A stretch of DNA of 64,000 nucleotides from Gymnothorax reevesii (Eukaryota > Chordata > Actinopteri > Anguilliformes > Muraenidae). Made by a program: the position numbers and the translations under genes. The notes under the pieces were generated by a model that saw only the letters and a list, made by a program, of their open reading frames with translations, was not told where the DNA came from and made no database searches. Location of the stretch: contig CM056581.1 of the NCBI GenBank assembly GCA_029721435.1, positions 66,973,712-67,037,711 of the forward strand, read 5' to 3'. Of the stretch, positions 57,293 through 64,000 are shown piece after piece. Numbering within the stretch: the stretch's first letter is position 1; each line of letters starts with the position of its first letter.

Positions 57293-57596
57293 ATGGATAG
57301 TTCATCCGAATCCGATGTGGAACAAGGAGTTTTTTGAGTTTGATGGCCGGGGTTACCTCTTCGAACCTGAATATACGGACGAAGAGTTATTGGCACAAGA
57401 TGTCGAAAGAGCGGCAGAAGCAGAGGAGCAGGCTGAGGCTGCTTCACGGCCACGAAGTGCGGAGACGTGGTGGTGCTCCTGTGGGTACTGCATCGCAATG
57501 ACCACAGAGGAAGAAAGCCAGCTGTCAGATCTCTGCGGATGTTGCCGACACTCATCTGTATTGCTAATTCCCAATGAGACTGCGCGCGAGTATTAA
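57293..57596 (+). pseudogene. P2RX7 C-terminal-like zinc-domain protein, broken
   Basis: ATG at 57293 gives MDSSSESDVEQGVF and a stop. The +1-shifted frame at 57315-57596 continues EFFEFDGRGYLFEPEYTDEE, a Glu/Ala-rich helix, then WWCSCGYCIAMTTEEESQ...CGCC. The acidic start, the EFDG-PYLFEPEYTDEEL block and a WCxCGxCxxMxTxxE...CC zinc-ligand set are typical of the many fish proteins that share the P2X7 intracellular (P2RX7_C) domain. Such proteins are usually longer, with more Cys-containing domain after CC; here the frame ends 22 residues after it, inside the right inverted arm. Function unknown; DNA binding in transposition is my inference. Confidence 0.7.
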
Positions 57597-58422
57597 AATG
57601 TAGTTGTGATGTTAGGCTGCAGTGTAGCTATGTTGCTACACAGTCATCGCAATGGACATAACCACAGCGGTTCGTAAGCATGTTTTTTGGTGGAAAAATT
57701 ACATTTTGGAATATTGGATTTTTCGAGTTCGACAATCAACTAGTGTGGCCTTCATTGGAAAACAGGAAGTAAACAGAGGTACGTGCTCTGAGTAAATTAG
57801 CACAATTTTTATACATTTCTAGTTCAGCTACTGTCGTGAAATTCATTGCGGTCACTTGGAAGGGTTAGGTGAACATGGCTATGGACTTGAAATGACATCA
57901 CGATCGTGTTAAGACGCTAAAAGCACTTTAAAAGTCTGCCCCATTGGAGCCGCTTAGGTACAAACTTCAGCAGGAGCATAACTCGGTGTAGGCAAAACCA
58001 AATTTCTTAGTTTTTCTCGCTATTGACAGTACTCCTTCACCACAAACAACAAAGATACGTGTTGAAATTGACCGGAGTTCCCCTTTAAGGATGATTTAAG
58101 ACCTACCTTATTGAGAAGCAAGCACTGAATTTGCAGTCAGCTGCCAAATTTGCAGACGAATATGTTCTCACATATAAGTTCAAATTTCAGTCTAGCAGTA
58201 ACAATAGATGGTCCCAATTTCAGAAGAAAGGTAGCGGTGATACCCAAGATTCCTCACCCAAAGACAAAGAAAAATCTGGTGATGGTGCACAGAAATCCAG
58301 TCACAGGTCTGATCAAAGTATGAAAGCTGACAGTGACAAAAGTGGTCTAGTTTGCAATTATTGCAAGAAATGTTACAACTAACTGTTGGTTTCTTAAACC
58401 TAAGAATGACCGATCTGCTAAA

Positions 58423-59319
58423 TTGCCTGCTCCTTGTGGGGCTAAGAAGCCTGATACTGCTGACTTTGTGAGGGAGGAATTTCTTTGTCAGAGGGGATTT
58501 GTGGCTCTGAATGAGCATTCTCCTCCTGTCCCCATATATATCCTAAGGGATACTGGAGCTTCTCGGTCACTTTTGTTGATGGACTCCTTGGAGATACGTG
58601 ATGAGACCGCTCCTGGGGATTTCATACTTGTACAAGGTATTGAAGGGAGGACTGCATCTGTACCTCTGCGCTCTGTATTGTTGAAGTCAGATTTAGTTAC
58701 AGGACAGGTAAAGGTGGGACTTATGTCAAGTCTACCTATCAAGGGTGTTTCTCTATTGCTAGGCAATGATCTGGCTGGGGGCAATGTAGTTCCACCTGTT
58801 AATCTTACTTCACAGCCGAGCACTGAAGATGGTGATGAAGACCCACCACTGTACCCTTCCTGTGCAGTGACTCGTGCCATGGCCAAGAAGGCTCAAGAAG
58901 AAGATGATGTGGTGCCATCCAGCACATTGAATAGTCATGACTCAGGAGGTTCGCCTCATGACTCTGTTAGGCCTAGTATAGTTTCTCCGTTTGAGGACTT
59001 ATCAGGCACGTTTATCAGTTCTTTGTTCAGCCAGCCAGATGGGTCTGGTGATTCTGATATGTCTGGAGACTTGTCTCTGGAAAGAAAGCGGTTGATTGAG
59101 GAGCAAACTAATGATCCTGAAATTTGTGTACTAAAGAGGAGACGCCTTCCTGATAAAGAAATAGACACAGTTCCAGTTGGGTATTATCTCAAGGATGGTG
59201 TGTTGATGAGGACGTGGCGCCCTCCTGATATCCCTGCCAGTGCGGATTGGGCAGTGGTTAGGCAAATTGTTGATCCGAAGGTCTACAGGAATGAGATCTT
59301 AACAATGGTTCATAGTTAG
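58423..59319 (+). pseudogene. Gypsy protease and linker
   Basis: An open frame of 298 aa. The retropepsin active site ILRDTGASRSLLL (DTGA) lies near residue 46. GVSLLLGNDLAGG is the second conserved protease block (LLGNDL). An acidic linker with CAVTRAMAKKA follows. The end, DPKVYRNEILTMVHS, runs into the integrase zinc domain. It is open, but its start region is inferred, because it should be a fusion with gag or pol. The protease would process gag-pol. Confidence 0.82.
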
Positions 59320-60460
59320 CCTTTAGGAGGTCATCTTAGTGTTACCAAGACTGTTGATAAGATCATTCTTCTGGCCTGGGCTTCGGAAAGATGTTTCCAA
59401 CTTTTGCAAAACCTGTCACTCATGTCAGGTAGTTGGAAAACACCAGTTAGACCCACCTGTAGCTCCATTGCAGCCTATCCCAGCATTTGGGGAGCCCCTC
59501 TCCAAGGTCATCATTTATTGTGTTAGTCCATTACCCAAGACTAGATCTGGAAATCAGTATTTATTGACAATCACGTGTGAATCTACCAGATTCCCCGAAG
59601 CTATACCTCTACGTAACATCAAGGCAACTGCAATCTTGAAGGTTTTGATAAAGTTCTTCACATTGTTTGGCCTTCCCAGGGAAATTCAGTCAGACTAAGG
59701 TAGCAATTTCACTTCCGGATTGTTTCAGCAGGTTGTGTATGAACTAGGTGTGAAGCAGATTCTTTCTGGTGCCTGTCATCCAGAGAGTCAGGGTGCCTTA
59801 GGGCAGTTTCATATCACTCTCAAGACAATGATGAGGACTTATTGTTATGATCATGAGAAAGACTGGGATGAAGGTGTTCATTTGCTGTTGTTTGCAGCTG
59901 GAGAAGCAATACAGGAGTCCACTGGGTTCAGTCCATTTGAGCTAGTGATTGGCCATGAAGTGAGAGGACCTTTGCTATTGTTGAGTGAACAATGGCAAGA
60001 GCAAGAACCGCATATCAGTCTTTTAGACTATGTTAGCAAGTTCAAAGAAAGACTGCGTGCAGCGTGTGACCTAGCCAAAAAGAACTTGAAATCAAGTCAG
60101 GGAAAAATGAAAACTTGGTATGAGCATAAGGCTAGAAGCCGTGAGTTTAAACCAGGAGACAAGGTCCTTGTGTTGTTTCCCTTGCAGCCCAATCTATTGC
60201 AGGCTAGATTTCATGGTCCTTACGAAATTCTGACAAAACTCAATGATCTCAATTACATTGTAAAGACTCCAGATAGGAGAAAGCCAAAACAATTGTGTCA
60301 CATTAACATGCTGAAGCCTTATCATGATAGGAATGCTAGGGTTGCAGCTGTCACTTCAGATCCTCCTATGGCCGAGACTTCTGAAGATGAGGGGAAGTTT
60401 CAAGATGATGAACCTAGAATTAAAGCTGAAGTTCTTTCATGTAAATTGTCAAATTCTTAA
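59300..60460 (+). pseudogene. Gypsy integrase, located before RT
   Basis: HHCC zinc domain: GGHLSVTKT, then FFWPGL and FCKTCHSCQ. Core: the family's first catalytic Asp (usually VDCVGPLP) is replaced by IYCVSPLPKT, so the residue looks lost. The second Asp is in REIQSD (59692-59697), followed by a TAA at 59695-59697/59698 and SNFTSGLFQQ. The Glu region HPESQGALGQF keeps ESQG. 59720-60460 (246 aa) continues with FELVIGHEVRGPL and the chromodomain-free C-terminal GPYEILTKLNDLNYIV (GPY/F module) and LCHINMLKPYH. RT starts immediately downstream. Confidence 0.83.
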
Positions 60461-61859
60461 ATGTTGCAAAATCTTGATGAAAAACTCCAGCACTTAGAAC
60501 CCTTGCAGAAAGATAAGTTTGAGAGGTTGATAAAGAAATATAAATATCTATTTCCTGATATTCCAAAGAGAGTTTCTATAGCCTCTCATGATGTAGATGT
60601 TAGTGATGCCAAACCAATAAAACAGCATCCGTACCGGATGAATCCTGAAAAGAGAAAGCTTGCTGAGAAAGGGTGAGTACATGTTAGAACATGATATTAT
60701 CAGACTCTAACTCAGATTGGACTTCACCCTGTGTGCTTGTTCCAAAACCTGATGGAAGAACCAGATTCTGTACAGATTATCGCAAAGTCAATGCTGTAAC
60801 CAGAACTGATTTATTTCCAATACCTAGGATTGATGATTGTATCAATAGAGTAGGGCAAGCAAAGTTTCTGACCAAGATTTATTGAAGTGTTATTGGTGTG
60901 TGCCTTTAACTGAGAGGGCCAAGAGCATCTCTGCTTTTGCCACACCATCTGGGTTGTACCAGTATGAAGTCCTACCCTTTGGCATGAAAAATGCCCCAGC
61001 AACGTTCCAAAGGATGATACAGTCAACAATCGACGGATTGCCACACACGGGTGCGTACATCGACGACCTGATCACATGGAGTGACTCCTGGGAAGAACAT
61101 CTGAAAGATGTAGAGACGATCCAGCACTTGACCTAGGCTAACCTGACTGTTAACCTGAACAATAGTGACTTTGGCTGTGCCACTGTCACGTATCTTGGCT
61201 ACGTCATAGGGCAGGGTAAGGCGGCACCCATAAAAGCTAAAGTCCAAGCCGTCATGGACTTTCCAGTTCCAGACAACAAAAAAGCTTTGCGCCGCTTCCT
61301 TGGAATGATCGGGTATTACCGCAAGTTCTGCAAGAACTTTGCTGAGATTGCGCTCAGTCTCACCAACCAACTAAAGAAAGGCGTAAAGTTCACTTGGGAT
61401 GAAGCATGCCAAAAAGCTTTCGATCGCCTGAACTCTCTGCTGTGTCTCTTCCCCGTGCTCAAATCTTGTGATTTCAGCAAACCGTTCTCCATCGCGGTCG
61501 ATGCTAGCGACCAAGCTTGTGGATCTGTGTTCCCACGGAGAAGTGACTCTGATGACATTGAGCATCCCGTGGCATACTTCTCCAGGAAGTTCAATCGCCA
61601 GCAAAAGAACTATTCCACAATTGAGAAGGAGCTGTTGGCTCTGGTTCTATCCTTACAACACTTTGAAGTTTATGTTTGTACAGGGCAAAAGCCAATGATT
61701 GTGTACACTGACCACAATCCGTTAATGTTTTTAAGAAAGATGAAAAACAAGAATCGGAGATTATTGAATTGTAGTTTGATTTTACAGAAGTTTGACTTGG
61801 AAATTAAGCATGTAAAGGGTACTGACAATGTAATTGCTGATTGCTTATCCCGTGTTTGA
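60461..61859 (+). pseudogene. Gypsy reverse transcriptase and RNase H
   Basis: 60461-60676: DAKPIKQHPYRMNPEKR, RT entry. 60691-60885: DGRTRFCTDYRKVNAVT (palm). 60882-61136: YQYEVLPFGMKNAPATFQRM and the catalytic YIDDLITWSD. 61254-61859: thumb and connection (LRRFLGMIGYYRKFCKNFAE), then RNase H with IAVDASDQACGSVF, YSTIEKELLALV, IVYTDHNPLMFL and a terminal VKGTDNVIADCLSRV. Frameshifts near 60680, 60890 and 61140 break the gene. RNase H ends 120 bp before the 3' LTR, so nothing (no integrase) follows it. Confidence 0.86.
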
Positions 61860-61967
61860 GTATGTGTATATATCCCATGTGTTTATTTGCATATTGTACA
61901 AGTGTCTACTTAACCATTTTTGTATTGAAAAGAAAAATTTTGCCTTTATGAGTCAAAATTTTTCCCT

Positions 61968-61980
61968 TTTGGAATGGAGG
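61968..61980 (+). promoter_or_regulatory. polypurine tract
   Basis: GGAATGGAGG lies directly before the TG of the 3' LTR; it is the plus-strand primer site expected in LTR elements. Confidence 0.7.
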
Positions 61981-62430
61981 TGTAATGTGAAACCATGCCA
62001 CTAGATGGCAGTATTGACCTTTTTTGTTAAGTCCAGTCTGGAGCTAGGTTTGGGCATGTCCTGGGCATGTCTGAGAGGGGAAAGTCCCAGAGAATAAAAA
62101 AAGTCTAAAAGGTGGGAGGGGGCTGCAAAAGAGTATATAAGGAGAAAAATTGAGAGAGTAAAGCTGTAGGAGAAATTGCAAAGAGAAGGATATATTTGAC
62201 CAGACCTGCCACTCTTTTCAAGACCTGTGAAGCTTTTTGTGGATTTTTGCCTGTGTTGGAGCATTTTCCTCTCCTGGAACATCACCAAGCAACCCCATCT
62301 CAAGGGACTGTAAATAGTTTTTTTCTTGTATATTATCTGTAGTGGCAGCTCCTTCTAGCTTTGCATGCCACCGGAGGAGCGGGTGAATAAATAACCAGTC
62401 TGACGCGACAAAATCTTCCAACTCAGAATC
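61981..62430 (+). repeat. 3' LTR
   Basis: Begins TGTAATGTGAAACC after the polypurine tract. It has a TATA-like GTATATAAGG (about 62133-62142) and an AATAAATAA poly(A) signal (about 62385-62393). The end is set near CTTCCAACTCA (about 62426) only by the CA rule and is uncertain. The first 38 bp are repeated at 55139. Confidence 0.7.
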
Positions 62431-63188
62431 TTCGTTTAAAAGGTTTACTGATAAATAAACTATACAAATACAAGCAAATCATTGGTCTATTTCTATAGTC
62501 AGCTTAACTGGTCGGTGGTTCTTTCATGCGCCTAATGCCGGTCAGAAAACTGTATCACCACCACCCGACCTTCTGAACGAGAAAACGGCACGTCACATGA
62601 CTAATATGAATCCCATATTCAACTACTGTATTTCACGTGCGTTACTCAGTAGTGATTAAACACTGTTTCCTACACAATACTGAACTAACATTTCTTCTTT
62701 AATGAATTTACACATTGTGCATCTCTAAATAATATTTTAAGAAAATAACAATAATAATAATGAATTCAAAATAAAAACATTTCTCAATATGGCTCTTACA
62801 TTATCAATCTGGCTCAGTAGTATAAATTGTTGGTTAGTGTTGGTCTTTGTTGAATTAAATCTGTTTTATTTTCAAAATTTTGTCTGTCATCCCTTTCTGT
62901 CTTATATGTCATAGCAAATTGGGGCCATAACAAGGCCTTTTTTGCAAAAGCCCCTAAATCAATTTTTTGGGAACTGTAATCAAAAATTGTTGCAAGGAGT
63001 AGGTATGGACATGTTTCATTGGTAAAGTAATGATGAATGATAATTCATTGTAACATTTCTGTGAAAATTCTCTTCAATTGTGAAGTGTCCTGCACAGAGG
63101 CAAGATTTGTCCGGAAATGACGATGAGAATTCATGACACAAAAAAAAGTCTTTTATTGGACACCAAGAGCTGGCTGTCTACAGTTAAT
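62431..63188. other. unassigned, no gene seen
   Basis: AT-rich; no ORF or repeat end is recognised. Confidence 0.4.
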
Positions 63189-63586
63189 AGGCCCATTTCC
63201 ACTACAGGAACCTCAGGGTAACTTTACGGCGCCAGGGCCATTGTTGCGTGTCTTCACCGCTGGAACCACCGCTGGAGTACTGGAACTTTCACAGGGGCTA
63301 AAAAGGTTCCTGCCTCGAAGTAGGTACTCTGAACGGCCCCGAAAAACTCCTGGGTGGGGCTTGCGGTTTACTTGGCGCTGATTGGATTTACTCAGGGCGA
63401 AAGCGACAAAATAGCCTGAATTTTTTAAACTCAGCAGACGACGTTGGGTCGCATTTTTCAGAGGAGTTCTCCTACATCGCCTCTCGGAGGAGATACGGCA
63501 GTTGAGAGGGCCGAGTGAGAGGACTTTCCTGTAGTAGTTCCTGCCCCCCTAATACAACCAGGAACTTCTTCGGTGGAAACAGGCCT
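63189..63586. mobile_element. MITE with AGGCCYRTTTCCAC ends
   Basis: Left end AGGCCCATTTCCAC and inverted right end AGGCCTGTTTCCAC. Inside are AGGAACC and GGAACTTCTTCGG-type words on both sides. About 400 bp with no ORF of note. The target duplication is not resolved. I recall it as a common fish MITE but cannot name its superfamily. Confidence 0.65.
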
Positions 63587-63600
63587 AAGGTAAAAAATTG

Positions 63601-64000
63601 CAGTGGCAGTGAAAAATTGATCCAATTTAGACACAGCGCTATGATTGCCCCCTTCCTGATTTCTTATTTTTTTGCATATTTGTCGCACTTAAATATTTCA
63701 GATCATCACACAAATTTTAATATTAGACAAAGAAAACTCAAGTAAATACAAAATGCTGTTCTGAAATTATGATTTCATTTATTGAGGGAAAATGCTGACC
63801 AAACCTACTTGGCCCTATGTGAAAAAGTCATTGCCCCCAAACCTAATAACTGGTTGTGCTACCCTCGGCAACAATAACAGCAAATGGATTGTTTTCGATA
63901 ACTGGCACTGAGTCTTTCACATCGTTGTGGAAGAATTTTAGCCCACTCTTCTTTGCAGGATTGTTTTAAATTATTCACATTGGAGGGTTTTTGAGCATGA
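63601..64000 (+). mobile_element. TIR DNA transposon start, runs off the window
   Basis: Starts CAGTGGCAGTGAAAAATTGA. From CCCCCTTCCTGATTTCTTAT (63650) it matches, inverted, the terminal piece at 9790-9981. 63780-64000 (GAGGGAAAATGCTGACCAAA, CTGGTTGTGCTACCCTCGGC, TTGGAGGGTTTTTGAGCATG) continues into the body of a common fish DNA-transposon repeat, truncated by the window end. Confidence 0.7.

Larger units (their letters stand above)
55811..58084 (+). mobile_element. Kolobok-like element: TTAA target, TIRs of about 560 bp
   Basis: The left end AGGGGAACTCTGGTCAATTT matches the inverted right end AGGGGAACTCCGGTCAATTT. TTAA lies on both sides (55807-55810 and 58085-58088), within gag. The inverted arms run from 55811 to 56345, jump over the hAT at 56346-57195, and go on to about 57230. 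The right arm is about 57530-58084. Kolobok elements target TTAA; piggyBac also does, but no piggyBac transposase is seen. It codes a P2RX7-C-like protein fragment on the plus strand. Confidence 0.85.
55180..58382 (+). pseudogene. Gypsy gag, interrupted by a TTAA-flanked element
   Basis: 55180-55440 codes for a charged coiled-coil-like lead (Glu/Arg/Lys repeats, LDREERLQMELLKIKIATEN). PPFSEEEIDKYFQCFEEVAK follows. The frame at 55566-55810 (SADDSSDYEVVKKIILRAYE, EAYRQKFRDLKKSDNQTFEE, LVEEFKNCV) is the SCAN-like capsid region known from Gmr1/Gypsy gag. It breaks at the TTAA of the inserted element and resumes at 58085. 58131-58382 covers the C-terminal basic region and NYCKKC, a remnant zinc knuckle. 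Frameshifts throughout. Confidence 0.8.
55139..62430 (+). mobile_element. Gmr1-like Ty3/Gypsy LTR retrotransposon, dead, nested
   Basis: The order is LTR remnant - gag - protease - integrase - reverse transcriptase - RNase H - PPT - 3' LTR. Integrase upstream of RT is the feature of the Gmr1-like Ty3/Gypsy group described from fish and other deuterostomes. Gag is split by the element at 55811-58084. The 5' LTR is reduced to its first 38 bp. Many stops and frameshifts are present. The right end of the LTR is approximate. Confidence 0.85.

Noticed and set aside
57315..57596. Host P2X7 receptor exon
   Set aside because: The frame lies inside a TTAA-flanked element with long inverted arms, its end is coded by the arm, and it is frameshifted; a transposon-borne domain is the simpler reading.
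55811..58084. piggyBac element
   Set aside because: The TTAA target fits, but there is no piggyBac transposase and the AGGGGAACTC end with very long arms fits Kolobok-type elements better.

Overview
The window is vertebrate nuclear DNA, most likely from a ray-finned (teleost) fish. Its repeat set is teleost-like: L2/CR1-, Rex1- and L1-like LINEs, DD34E Tc1 elements, many hAT elements, PIF/Harbinger, a TTAA-targeting Kolobok-like element, tRNA-derived SINEs and a Gmr1-like Ty3/Gypsy element. There are no operons, ribosome binding sites or prokaryotic genes, and I see no rRNA or functional tRNA gene. The species cannot be named from the sequence alone.

The only host coding sequence I recognise is one 171-bp exon at 40309-40479 (+). 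It has a splice acceptor, a plausible donor and phase 1 at both ends, and it encodes part of the N-terminal beta-sandwich domain of a transglutaminase. The rest of the window therefore reads as introns or flanks of that gene, filled with mobile elements.

Layout. 0.5-5.9 kb: a Rex1-like LINE (-) split by a Tc1-like transposon (2752-4238) and a short hAT (4666-5319). 6.6-10 kb: a tRNA-derived SINE, then a LINE (+) split by a TIR element (7075-8377) that itself holds a SINE. 10.8-13.8 kb: transposon ends and the 3' part of a second LINE (-). That LINE is interrupted by a nearly intact 5-kb L2-type LINE (about 13777-18820, -) with an esterase-type ORF1 and an endonuclease/RT ORF2, and it resumes at 18820-19205. 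19.2-27.1 kb: mostly unassigned sequence with a 102-bp tandem array, MITEs and a hAT with long inverted arms (26346-27059). 27330-38870: an 11.5-kb hAT with an 8-bp target duplication. It carries a broken ZMYM1-like hAT transposase (-), two oppositely oriented Tc1-like copies, a Tc1 MITE, a TTAA MITE and a palindrome of about 1 kb with almost no loop.

41363-50556: a PIF/Harbinger element swollen to 9.2 kb by a 3.3-kb LINE (TSD ATTTGTTG), an internal LINE fragment flanked by a 59-bp duplication, and an L1-like fragment that carries a 2.3-kb hAT. 50723-52295: a 5'-truncated L1 (-) with a poly(A) tail and a 14-bp TSD. 53.4-54.5 kb: an old LINE relic and a SINE. 55139 to about 62430: a Gmr1-like Ty3/Gypsy element with the order gag-PR-IN-RT-RH. 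Its gag is broken by a TTAA-flanked element with TIRs of about 560 bp (55811-58084), which is broken in turn by a hAT (56346-57195). 63.2-64 kb: two more DNA-transposon pieces.

Almost every transposon gene here is broken by stops, frameshifts or insertions. The copies that look youngest are the 13.8-18.8 kb L2, the 50.7-52.3 kb L1 and the Tc1 copy at 34861-36459. The nested target duplications give a readable order of insertion.
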